From: Leptolyngbya sp. FACHB-261
GTDB taxonomy: Bacteria > Cyanobacteriota > Cyanobacteriia > FACHB-261
Assembly (NCBI RefSeq): GCF_014696065.1
Contig: NZ_JACJPL010000018.1
Coordinates: 310,001 to 374,000 of the forward strand
DNA length: 64,000 nucleotides
Direction: 5' to 3'
Of the stretch, positions 54,306 to 62,925 are shown in pieces. Numbering within the stretch: the stretch's first letter is position 1; every line of letters begins with the position of its first letter. The translations under genes and the position numbers were made by a program. The notes beneath the pieces were generated by a model. That model was not told the DNA's origin, ran no database searches, and saw only the letters and a program-made list of their open reading frames with translations.

Positions 54306-54889
54306 ATGGTTCAGGCCATCGGTCAACAGCTGACCCTAGAGGAATTCCTGGCATTACCAGAAGGTAATGTCCTCTATCAGCTAGTCGATGGTCAGGCTGT
54401 CCCGAAATTCAAATCGCCTGAAACGTCTCCCAAATTCTTCCATAGCTCGCTCACAGGCGCTTTATTTGGGCTGCTTAGCCCGTGGGCTCAACAAGGACGC
54501 GTGCGGATTGAATGGGCAGTTGCTTTGACCCGTGCCGGTAAACCCTGGGTGCCCGTCCCTGATCTATATTTCGTATGAGCGCCTTGCCGCTGATTGGATG
54601 GCTGACGAAGCCTGTCCCATCGCGCCTGAACTCGTCATTGAAATCATTTCCCCAGGCCAGACCTTCGGCGAAATGACCCAAAAAGCAACTGATTATCTGA
54701 GTGCAGGCGTGCTGAGGGTCTGGATTGTCGATCCCCCTTTTAAGAAGCATCACCGTGTTTTATCCCGATGCTCCCCCTCGCATCTACACAGAGCAAATTG
54801 CCCTCACTGATCCACAGTTTCCAAGACTCCAACTAACTGCTCAGCAAGTCTTTCTCCAAGCCGGATTGCCATTGAATCGACCACTCTGA
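54306..54889 (+). pseudogene. Uma2-family gene with two frameshifts
   Basis: The first frame covers the Uma2 N-terminus (LTLEEFLALPEGNVLYQLVDGQ) to VPDLYF, then the alignment continues in the next frame (YERLAADWMADEACPIAPELVIEIISPGQTF, TDYLSAGVLRVWIVDP), then in a third (ITVFYPDAPPRIYTEQIALTD to the stop at 54887-54889). All family landmarks are present but spread over three frames, so at least two indels have broken it. Confidence 0.88.
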
Positions 54890-55009
54890 ACTGATAGTCA
54901 TGACAGCCGTGAATTGCGCTTAGCTACCGTAAAGCGTTGAGCACCCTACACTGGAACTACCCCAATCCCAGAGCCTCCAACTCCAGAGCCCCAATCCCAG
55001 CGCAAGCCA

Positions 55010-55654
55010 ATGAGTCCCCTAGAAGCCAAACCACAGATAGAGACTTGGGTAGCTGCTCCCTGGAGCGAGTATCTCCAGATCATCGAAGCCCCTGCCTACG
55101 AGAAGGCAAAAGGGTACTATTACCGGGGACACATGAGAGTTGAAATGCTTCCTGTTGGGTTTGATCACAGCACCAATCACAGCATCATTGCCTTTGCCAT
55201 TAACTTATTTGCTGTCCTCAAACAGATTCCCCTCACCCAGGCCGATAACTGCACCTACCGCAAAGCTGGCATCCAAGAATGTCAACCTGACCTCTCGTGT
55301 TACATCGGAGCCAAAGCACAAGCAATCCCACCCAGCACTAACATCGTTAACCTTAATCAATATCCAGCGCCTGATTTGGTTGTTGAAGTTGCTAAAACCT
55401 CTTTACTAGACGACCTCGGTATCAAACGAGCGCTCTACGAAAACCTAGGGGTCAGGGAATATTGGGTTATTGATGTTCGGAATGCTCAGCTTGTTGCTTA
55501 TGCGATCAGTGAGCGCGGCTCCCAACAAATTGAGACATCGCAAGTCCTACCAGGGCTCACCATCGCAATCCTCGCAGAAGCTCTACGCCGCAGTCGTCAA
55601 ACTAACCAATCAACTGTTGGTGCCTGGTTGCTCACCCAATTTCAGCAAGCTTAA
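55010..55654 (+). CDS. Uma2-family (DUF820) protein
   Basis: 214 residues and intact. Uma2 marks: CQPDLSCYIG (PD with Asp), PAPDLVVEVAKTSLLDDLGIKRALYENLGVREYWVIDV with the Glu and Lys positions of the PD-(D/E)XK fold. It has 120 bp between it and the frameshifted Uma2 gene, so the two may be a decayed and a living paralogue. Confidence 0.9.
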   Translation: MSPLEAKPQIETWVAAPWSEYLQIIEAPAYEKAKGYYYRGHMRVEMLPVGFDHSTNHSIIAFAINLFAVLKQIPLTQADNCTYRKAGIQECQPDLSCYIGAKAQAIPPSTNIVNLNQYPAPDLVVEVAKTSLLDDLGIKRALYENLGVREYWVIDVRNAQLVAYAISERGSQQIETSQVLPGLTIAILAEALRRSRQTNQSTVGAWLLTQFQQA

Positions 55655-55928
55655 ATTCAGCAAACCGAAATATAGCGTTTTACCTGAGTGTTTTGTTCCG
55701 GTACTTCACCTCATCGATCTTGAATCAACCGGGTAGGAAATTCACCTGGCCCACTTGGTTAGCCATTTAGTTGATCCACTTTAAGAGCTTGCTTAGAACT
55801 AATCAGTAAAGCCGCCTTATTCTCTATCTTTTAGCTAAAACTCTCTTATCTAAAACTCTTAGCCAAAACTCACCTGAGCTTCAGAATCTTCGTTTAGCTT
55901 GGGATTATTAAGTTCATAGCTAAAACCA

Positions 55929-56621
55929 GTGAAGGAAAATCAACGTTTCATCCTCTTTCGTCCGTTCGTGCTCAGCTTAGCCATCCTTCCCTTGGGCATT
56001 GCAGCTGCCCTCACCTTCGCCGGGTCCAGTTCATCCAGCCCGTCCTTACCCGACCCAGCCGTCAATCCCCCAACCTCTGGAGCGCAAAGGCAAACAGCCG
56101 TTCTCGCCGGAGGTTGCTTTTGGGGCATGGAAGCCGTCTTTGAACATCTCAAAGGCGTCTCCGAGGTTGTCACTGGCTTCTCCGGTGGCAGTGCCGCGAC
56201 TGCCAATTACGAGATGGTCAGCGCTGGCGACACAGAACATGCCGAGGCAGTGCAAATCACCTACGACCCCTCGCAGATCTCCTATGCTCAGCTGCTCAAG
56301 GTCTACTTCTCAGTCGCGCACGACCCAACCCAACTGAACCGCCAGGGCCCTGACCAAGGCCCAGCCTACCGCTCAGCCATCTTCTTTGCCAACGACGAGC
56401 AGAGGCAAGTCGCCCAAGCCTACGTTGCTCAACTTAACAAAGCCCAAGTCTTCCGCAGCCCGGTTGTGACCCAGCTTGCGCCCCTAAACGGCTTCTACGC
56501 CGCTGAGCCCTACCACCAAAATTTCGTCGCCCGCAATCCTAATAATCCTTATGTCATCGTGCATGACCGGCCTCAACTCAAGCAGCTCAAGCAGCAATTT
56601 CCAGACCTGCACAAGCCGTAA
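55929..56621 (+). CDS. msrA: Peptide methionine sulfoxide reductase MsrA, exported
   Basis: MsrA reduces methionine-S-sulfoxide. The catalytic GCFWGMEAVF block is intact with nucleophile Cys63, and TGFSGG, AEAVQITYDP and EPYHQNFV are present. Unlike most cytosolic MsrA, this 230-residue protein has an N-terminal signal or membrane anchor (core VLSLAILPLGIAAALTFAG, ~residues 13-31) and a Ser/Pro linker, so it acts in the periplasm or lumen. No recycling Cys tail (CPT/CxxC) is seen near the C-terminus. The start is a GTG. Confidence 0.9.
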   Translation: MKENQRFILFRPFVLSLAILPLGIAAALTFAGSSSSSPSLPDPAVNPPTSGAQRQTAVLAGGCFWGMEAVFEHLKGVSEVVTGFSGGSAATANYEMVSAGDTEHAEAVQITYDPSQISYAQLLKVYFSVAHDPTQLNRQGPDQGPAYRSAIFFANDEQRQVAQAYVAQLNKAQVFRSPVVTQLAPLNGFYAAEPYHQNFVARNPNNPYVIVHDRPQLKQLKQQFPDLHKP

Positions 56622-56817
56622 ACCCCTGGAGCAATTACCCCTCTAAGCGAAATAGAAATATGGGTGAAGCAGCAAAGCCTTGAGTCGGTGGGCGATTCTG
56701 CCAATAGCCGTTGCCAACAGTTGTCTTCGGGGTGCCATACCAGCGCTAGCTCAGACACCGGTTCGGCCTACCATTATCCCTGTAGGTCACCAAGTAGGTC
56801 GGAGAGAAAGCAAAATC

Positions 56818-58776
56818 ATGGCTGAACCCAAGGTTTCGCCCTATGGCACCTGGAAATCACCCATCACCTCGGACCTCATTGTGGCGGGCACCATAGGACT
56901 GGGGCAGGTTGCCTTAGACGGGGACGATACCTACTGGACTGAGAGCCGCCCCACCGAGGCAGGCCGCAACGTGCTCGTGCGTCGAACTCCTGATGACCAG
57001 ATAAACAGCCAGACCGACGGCCAAATCAGTGACGTTACCCCAGCCCCTTTCAACGTTCGCACCCGAGTTCATGAGTATGGCGGCGGTGCGTTCACGGTTG
57101 CGCAGGGCATGGTCTATTTCTCCAATTTTGCCGACCAGCGCCTCTACCGGCAGGAGCCCGGCGGCTCACCCCAGCCAATCACCCCAGAAGCTGCTTTCCG
57201 CTACGCCAATGCTGTAGTTGACGCCGCAGGTCAACGGCTGATCTGTGTGCGCGAGGACCATAGCCAGGGCGGTCATGAGCCGATCAACACGCTGGTAAGC
57301 GTGGACCTGAACAGCGGGGACCAGCAAGTTCTAGTCAGTGGCAATGACTTCTACGCCTCGCCTTGCCTCAGCCCCGACGGCTCACGCCTAGCCTGGATCA
57401 CCTGGCATCACCCCAACCTGCCCTGGGATGGCACCGAACTCTGGGTAGGCAGCTTTCAGGCGGATGGGTCATTGGGCCAGTTGGAACAGGTCGCCGGGGG
57501 GCTGGAGGAGTCTATCTTCCAACCCGAATGGTCGCCGGACGGTGTGCTGTACTTCGTCTCCGACCGAACTGACTGGTGGAATCTGTACCGCTGGCAGAAC
57601 GGCAAGCTCGAACCGTTGGCACCGATGGCGGCTGAGTTCGGCCTGCCACAGTGGGTGTTCGGCATGAGCACCTACGGCTTTGCCTCAGCCAATCAACTGA
57701 TTTGCACCTACAACGAGCGTGGCACCTGGCAACTGGCCAGCCTCGACACAACCACGCTCAAGCTGGAACCAATTGCAACGCCCTACACCGAAATCAGCTC
57801 CTTGCAGGTGGCACCGGGACGAGTCGCCTTCTGTGCCGGTTCCCCAACCAAAGCCACGTCGGTTGTGCAACTGGACCTCAGCCGCCTGGGGAGCCCGCCA
57901 GAGATTCTGCGCCGCTCCAGCGAACTCACGATCGGCACAAGCTACCTATCCCAACCGGAAGTCATCGAGTTTCCTACCGGCAACGGCTTAACGGCTTATG
58001 CCTTTTTCTATCCGCCCCAAAACTGCGACTACCGGGCCCTAGAGGGGGAGCGCCCGCCCTTGCTGGTCAAGAGCCACGGTGGGCCAACCGGGGCAACCTC
58101 AAGCGTCTTGAGCCTGCGCACGCAGTATTGGACCAGTCGCGGTTTTGCACTGTTGGATGTCAATTATGGCGGCAGCACCGGCTATGGACGGGCCTATCGG
58201 CAACGGCTGCGGGACCGCTGGGGCATTGTCGATGTCGAAGACTGCACCAACGGCGCTTTGTACCTGGCACAGCAGGGCAAAGTGGACGGTGAACGGCTGA
58301 CGATTTCAGGGGGCAGTGCTGGGGGCTACACGACTCTCTGTGCACTGACTTTCCAAACCAGCTTCAAAGCTGGTGCCAGCTACTACGGGGTTAGCGACCT
58401 GGAAGCCCTGGCCCGCGACACCCACAAATTCGAGGCTCGTTATCTAGATGGGCTGATCGGCCCTTATCCTGAGCGCCAAGACCTCTACCAGGCCCGTTCC
58501 CCAATTCATGCCACCGAGCGGCTGGCCTGCCCGGTGATTTTCTTCCAGGGACTTGAAGATAAGGTCGTGCCCCCCAACCAGGCCGAGATGATGGTAGAAG
58601 CCCTGCGGGCCAAGGGCTTGCCAGTCGCCTACGTTGCTTTTGTGGGCGAGCAGCATGGCTTCCGTCGCGCCGAAAATATCAAGCGTGCCCTGGACGGTGA
58701 GTTCTATTTCTACGCCCGCGTGTTTGGGTTCGAGCCTGCCGATCCGATTGAACCTGTGCCAATTGAGAACCTCTAG
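56818..58776 (+). CDS. S9-family prolyl oligopeptidase-like peptidase
   Basis: 652 residues. An N-terminal beta-propeller region (~residues 20-390) is followed by an alpha/beta-hydrolase domain. The triad is complete: Ser500 in GGSAGGY, Asp581 in GLEDKVVPP and His613 in EQHGFRRAE. This is the dipeptidyl-aminopeptidase/acylaminoacyl-peptidase group. There is no signal peptide from the ATG at 56818; an open stretch upstream to 56680 has no support. It is followed 15 bp later by an SGNH hydrolase, probably one operon. Confidence 0.88.
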   Translation: MAEPKVSPYGTWKSPITSDLIVAGTIGLGQVALDGDDTYWTESRPTEAGRNVLVRRTPDDQINSQTDGQISDVTPAPFNVRTRVHEYGGGAFTVAQGMVYFSNFADQRLYRQEPGGSPQPITPEAAFRYANAVVDAAGQRLICVREDHSQGGHEPINTLVSVDLNSGDQQVLVSGNDFYASPCLSPDGSRLAWITWHHPNLPWDGTELWVGSFQADGSLGQLEQVAGGLEESIFQPEWSPDGVLYFVSDRTDWWNLYRWQNGKLEPLAPMAAEFGLPQWVFGMSTYGFASANQLICTYNERGTWQLASLDTTTLKLEPIATPYTEISSLQVAPGRVAFCAGSPTKATSVVQLDLSRLGSPPEILRRSSELTIGTSYLSQPEVIEFPTGNGLTAYAFFYPPQNCDYRALEGERPPLLVKSHGGPTGATSSVLSLRTQYWTSRGFALLDVNYGGSTGYGRAYRQRLRDRWGIVDVEDCTNGALYLAQQGKVDGERLTISGGSAGGYTTLCALTFQTSFKAGASYYGVSDLEALARDTHKFEARYLDGLIGPYPERQDLYQARSPIHATERLACPVIFFQGLEDKVVPPNQAEMMVEALRAKGLPVAYVAFVGEQHGFRRAENIKRALDGEFYFYARVFGFEPADPIEPVPIENL

Positions 58777-58791
58777 CGGAGGGAAGCCAGC

Positions 58792-59385
58792 ATGCGAATT
58801 TGCTTCGTCGGTGACTCCTTTGTCAATGGCACCGGGGACTCAGAGTGCTTGGGTTGGACAGGCAGGGTTTGTGCAGCGGCGCGGCAGCAGGGCCATGATC
58901 TGACCTACTACAACCTGGGCATTCGGCGCGAAACCACAACCGACATTCGAGCGCGTTGGCAAGCGGAAGTGGAACGTCGTTTGCCCGAATCTTGTGACGG
59001 CAGAGTTGTGTTTTCTTTTGGTGTGAATGACACAACTATTGAACAGGGCCAAACTCGGGTTCAGTTTGCAGATTCACTCGCCAATACTCATCAGATCTTG
59101 AGTCTGGCTCAGCAACGGTTTCCAGTCCTGATGGTGGGGCCACTGCCTGTAACCGATGCTGAGCAAAATTCGAGAATTGGCGATTTGTCAACGCGGTTCG
59201 GCCAGATTTGTGCAGGTCTGAAGATTCCTTATCTAGAAGCTTTCTCCTGGCTGCTAGAGTCGGCGATCTGGCGGCAGGAAGCCCTGGCAGGCGATGGCTA
59301 CCATCCCAGTGCAGGAGGCTACACTCAAGTTGCAGAGTTAGTGCAAAGCTGGCCTGCCTGGCGCCATTGGTTCAAATCTTATTAA
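58792..59385 (+). CDS. SGNH/GDSL hydrolase
   Basis: 197 residues. Block I FVGDSFVNGTGD (nucleophile Ser), block III GVND, and block V GDGYHPS (catalytic Asp and His) are all present. Such enzymes hydrolyse esters of lipids, acyl groups or carbohydrates; the substrate is unknown. An SD GGAGGG lies close before the ATG. Second gene of the S9-peptidase pair. Confidence 0.85.
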   Translation: MRICFVGDSFVNGTGDSECLGWTGRVCAAARQQGHDLTYYNLGIRRETTTDIRARWQAEVERRLPESCDGRVVFSFGVNDTTIEQGQTRVQFADSLANTHQILSLAQQRFPVLMVGPLPVTDAEQNSRIGDLSTRFGQICAGLKIPYLEAFSWLLESAIWRQEALAGDGYHPSAGGYTQVAELVQSWPAWRHWFKSY

Positions 59386-59424
59386 TTTAAACCCTAGCCA
59401 ATAGACTAATTGCTCAGAGGTTTT

Positions 59425-60600
59425 TTACAAAATCTCGGCTAGAGTTTCGCAAAACTGCTGTACTTCCGCTTCGCTGTTGTAGTAGTGAACCGAAGCCCGC
59501 ACTAAGTTATTAAGCCCGCGAGCTTGCATATCTAGCCGAGTATAAACCAGAGGCGAAACTGAGACATTAATGTTGTATGCTGTCAGGGCTTGTTTAATGG
59601 CTTCTGGGCTCAGGCTGGCAGCGGTAAAGGTGACGATGCCGCAGCGCTCTTGGCCCAAGTCTTGAACTGTAACCCCAGGCAGTTCTGTCAGCTGCGCGCG
59701 CAGGCTTTCGGCCAGAGTTGCAATGCGCTGCCAAGTGTTATCTAGCCCCCAAGCGAGAGCATAATCAATGGCGACACCCAGGCCAATTTTGCCAGCATAG
59801 TTGGTTTCCCAATTCTCGAAGCGGCGAGCATCTGGCCGCAGTTCATAGCGTTCTGAAGCCACCCATTCAGCAGCATGGAGATCGAGAAATGGCGGCTCCA
59901 ATTGTTCGATCAGATCGCGTCGGACATAGAGCAGGCCGGTGCCGCGAGGACCGCGCAGATATTTGCGCCCAGTTGCTGAGAGAAAGTCGCAGCCAATGGC
60001 ATTGACATCGATTGGCAGTTGCCCCAGCGCTTGACAGGCATCAAGCAGATAGAAGACTCCAGCTTCACGGGCAATTGCTCCCACGGCTGCAGCTGGATTG
60101 ACTAAACCACCGTTGGTTGGCACATGGGTGATCGCAATCAGTTTCACCCGTTCGTCGAGCATATTGCGTAGGGCTTCGACCGAGAGCTGACCCTGTTCGT
60201 CATTAGGAATAGTTTCGATCATTGCGCCCGTTTGATGAGCCATTTGCAGCAGCGCAATGTAGTTACTGGCATACTCTGCCACTGCCGTTAGAATGCGGTC
60301 ACCAGGACCAAACTTAAGCGAATAAAATGCCATGTCCCAGGCGCGAGTCGCATTCTCAATGATCGCAATTTCAGCTGGATGGCACTGGATTAGGGTTGCG
60401 GCAGCCTCATAGACGCGCTCCACTTTGGCTTGAGCTTGGGCCGCTGCCTCATAACCGCCGATCGTCGCCTCTAATTGCAAATGTTCAATGGTGGCATCAA
60501 GAACAGGCTGTGGCATTAGCGCTGCCCCAGCATTATTAAAGTGCAACACGTTGTTGCAACCTGGTGTTTCTTGACGCGCCCGTTGCAAATCGAAGCTCAT
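59425..60600 (-). CDS. Class V aminotransferase-like PLP enzyme lacking the desulfurase Cys
   Basis: 391 residues. The PLP lysine is Lys213 (SATGRKYLRGPRGTG). The fold is that of class V aminotransferases, including cysteine desulfurases, but the loop that carries the catalytic cysteine in those enzymes reads LVRASVHYYNSEAEV with no Cys. The substrate may therefore be an amino acid, a lyase reaction on a thio compound (as in EgtE), or an isopenicillin-epimerase-type reaction. It is transcribed alone, converging with the SGNH hydrolase gene. Confidence 0.8.
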   Translation of the reverse strand: MSFDLQRARQETPGCNNVLHFNNAGAALMPQPVLDATIEHLQLEATIGGYEAAAQAQAKVERVYEAAATLIQCHPAEIAIIENATRAWDMAFYSLKFGPGDRILTAVAEYASNYIALLQMAHQTGAMIETIPNDEQGQLSVEALRNMLDERVKLIAITHVPTNGGLVNPAAAVGAIAREAGVFYLLDACQALGQLPIDVNAIGCDFLSATGRKYLRGPRGTGLLYVRRDLIEQLEPPFLDLHAAEWVASERYELRPDARRFENWETNYAGKIGLGVAIDYALAWGLDNTWQRIATLAESLRAQLTELPGVTVQDLGQERCGIVTFTAASLSPEAIKQALTAYNINVSVSPLVYTRLDMQARGLNNLVRASVHYYNSEAEVQQFCETLAEIL

Positions 60601-60763
60601 GACTGTGCTCCTTGGAGCTTGTTTAGGGAACTTGCTTTAAGGGTTGTCTAGTTGTCGCTTTGGTACTCCCCGTCTTCTCGGGCTGAACCGGCTCGGCCAC
60701 ATCATATAGGGCTGCGCACAGTAATAAAAGCTTTCTAATTGGCATTAAGCGCACCGCCTATTC

Positions 60764-61303
60764 CTAGATAGAGCCTTCCATTGACTTTGAGACCGACCTG
60801 GTCAGATTTGAGCTACTCAGTTGTAACCCCAGAATAACCAAATCGCGCTGGTCATCTCTGAGGACAGCCACTTGAGGCAGATATCCCCAGCGTTGAAACC
60901 CGAAGCCTTCCAGTAGCTTCAGACTGGCATGATTGTGCGCAAACACCAGACCCAGCAGGGCATTTAAGTCGAGGTCAGCACTTCTGACAATGGCATGTTT
61001 GAGCAATTGACGGCCCACGCCCTGACGTCGATATTCAGGGGCAACGTAGATACTAATTTCTGCAGTATGGCGATAGGCGGGCCGCCCATAAAACGACTGA
61101 AAACTGAGCCAGCCAGCAATGCTACTGTCCGTGTCCATCACCCAAACCGGTCGGTGGTTTGGTGTATGTTCGCGGAACCAGGCTAGGCGGCTTTCAACTG
61201 AAATTGGCTCTAGATCAGCAGTGGCTGTGCAACTGGGAATTGCACTGTTGTAAATCTCGACGATGGCTGGCAAATCAGCTTCTGTAGCGTCGCGGATGAG
61301 CAT
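60764..61303 (-). CDS. GNAT acetyltransferase (phosphinothricin-acetyltransferase-like)
   Basis: 179 residues. PAT-like marks are the N-terminal LIRDATEADLPAIVEIYNSAIPSCTATADLEP, AGWLSFQSFYGRPAYRHTAEISIYV and the acetyl-CoA loop YRRQGVGRQLLKHAI. PAT-like acetyltransferases often act on amino-acid-like compounds such as methionine sulfone or sulfoximine. It is separate from its neighbours. Confidence 0.85.
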   Translation of the reverse strand: MLIRDATEADLPAIVEIYNSAIPSCTATADLEPISVESRLAWFREHTPNHRPVWVMDTDSSIAGWLSFQSFYGRPAYRHTAEISIYVAPEYRRQGVGRQLLKHAIVRSADLDLNALLGLVFAHNHASLKLLEGFGFQRWGYLPQVAVLRDDQRDLVILGLQLSSSNLTRSVSKSMEGSI

Positions 61304-61413
61304 AGTGTCGAACAGAAATCTATCTTCCTGGACAATGCCTTCCTAGTTAAGCATCAGTTAACCCTGCAAACTGCTAAATTAACTGCGCTCTCAAAGCCCT
61401 TCTAAAGGCCCGT

Positions 61414-62349
61414 CTAAAGGCGGGCCAAACGCTCGGTGAGCAAGGTGTAGAAGCCCTCAGCATCCACAGCCTGCACCACATTCACGTTAGGCTCTCGCTG
61501 ACTGCTGTTCCAGAGGTCAACCACCGTGCGCCCCAGGGTCAGTTCGCTGTGCGTCTCGATTTCTACATATAAAGGGCGCGACTTAAATAGATCCGGCTGG
61601 AGCAGATAGGCAATTACGCAAGGGTCATGCAGGGGACCACCGGGCAGGCTATAGCGCTCGATGTCATAGGTGCCGTAGTAGGTGAGCAGGTCTGCGGTCA
61701 CACCGCCCACGCGAGTGCCGAGGCCACGAATCGCTGCCAGACGCTCAGGCGTGGTGATCACCCGATGGGTGACATCCAGGCCGATCATGGTCAGCTTGAC
61801 CCCGGAGCTGAACACAATCTGCGCAGCATGCGGATCAACATAGATATTGAACTCAGCGCTGGCGGTCACATTGCCCTCACCAATTGCGCCACCCATCAAG
61901 ACCACTTCGCCAATTTGGCTCAGGATGCGCGGCTCTTTGACGATAGCCACAGCGAGATTGGTCGGAGGACCCAGCGTGGCCACGGTCAGTGACGTGCTAG
62001 CCGTCATCAGGCTGTCAATTAGAAAGTCAACACCATGCTGGGCTTGCAGGGGCAGGGTTGGCTCAGGCAGATCGACTCCATCTAGGCCACTGGGGCCGTG
62101 CACATATTCTGCGGTCGCCAGAGGACGCAGTAGGGGGCGTGGACAGCCTGCGTAGACTGGCACATCGGCTCGCCCTGCCAACTCGCAAACCTTGCGGGCA
62201 TTTTTCTGCGTGAGGGCTAATGGAACATTCCCAGCCACAGTGGTTACGCCTAGCACGTTCAGTTCAGCAGGCGAGGCTAGCGCCAACAGGAGGGCAACTG
62301 CATCATCTTGGCCGGGGTCACAGTCGATCAGGAGGGGTCTGGCACTCAT
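61414..62349 (-). CDS. Inosine/uridine-type nucleoside hydrolase
   Basis: 311 residues. The calcium-binding cluster DCDPGQDDAVALLLAL (residues 9-24) is the family signature; the rest includes GVTTVAGNVPLALTQKN, ATLGPPTNLAVA, VVLMGGAIGEGNVTASAEFNIYVDPHAA and the C-terminal GGPLHDPCVIAYLL. It cleaves N-glycosidic bonds of purine or pyrimidine ribonucleosides in salvage. It is transcribed alone, ending about 110 bp from the acetyltransferase start. Confidence 0.9.
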   Translation of the reverse strand: MSARPLLIDCDPGQDDAVALLLALASPAELNVLGVTTVAGNVPLALTQKNARKVCELAGRADVPVYAGCPRPLLRPLATAEYVHGPSGLDGVDLPEPTLPLQAQHGVDFLIDSLMTASTSLTVATLGPPTNLAVAIVKEPRILSQIGEVVLMGGAIGEGNVTASAEFNIYVDPHAAQIVFSSGVKLTMIGLDVTHRVITTPERLAAIRGLGTRVGGVTADLLTYYGTYDIERYSLPGGPLHDPCVIAYLLQPDLFKSRPLYVEIETHSELTLGRTVVDLWNSSQREPNVNVVQAVDAEGFYTLLTERLARL

Positions 62350-62925
62350 GGCAAGAGTGTAAGCCAGAGTTGAACTAGGACCAACCTCCAGGTAGCTTGT
62401 ATCAGATAGCTTTCAGGCAGCTAGCGGCCCAATTTCGCCTAATCTCTTGCCCTATCTGACCTATCCCTATCTATAGGAGTTCTTCAAGAGTTCTTCTGGT
62501 TTCCAACTCCAGAGCGCCCATATTCCGGATCGCCCATATCTAGACCGAAAACATTGGCAGCTTGTTCCTTAGCTCGCAGGCGGTAAGACAGTTTCGCAAC
62601 TGCAACAGGAATAAGCGCCGACTTCGTGGTTAAAGATGCAAGAGTTAAACCCTGAAATGGGCTCTAGCCATGACTTCTGCTTGAATTGAGCGCTTTAGCG
62701 ATTCAACTGGCGCTGGACAGTTCAGGAACTACAACGCGAGTGCCCTTAGATTCTTGAGCGCTCGTCAACAATAAAAACAAGGCCGAACCGGGGAATCCTA
62801 AAAAGGAATTCAAGCAGGATTGGCTCCGTCATCTTTTCTTCCTGTCTCCGCCTCATTTGCTCGACCACTTAGGCCACCACTCAAACTCATTCCGCCACGC
62901 ATTTTCAGCCATAAAGGGACTCACC
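62350..62925. other. Gene-free interval
   Basis: No gene is convincing in 576 bp between the nucleoside hydrolase and the DUF3747 gene, which start from it divergently. Only weak direct repeats (GAGTTCTTC at about 62479 and 62490; GCCCATAT at about 62516 and 62534) are seen. It presumably holds both promoters. Confidence 0.5.

Noticed and set aside
59718-60005. Short plus-strand frame within the aminotransferase
   Set aside because: Shadow of an intact, conserved gene on the minus strand.
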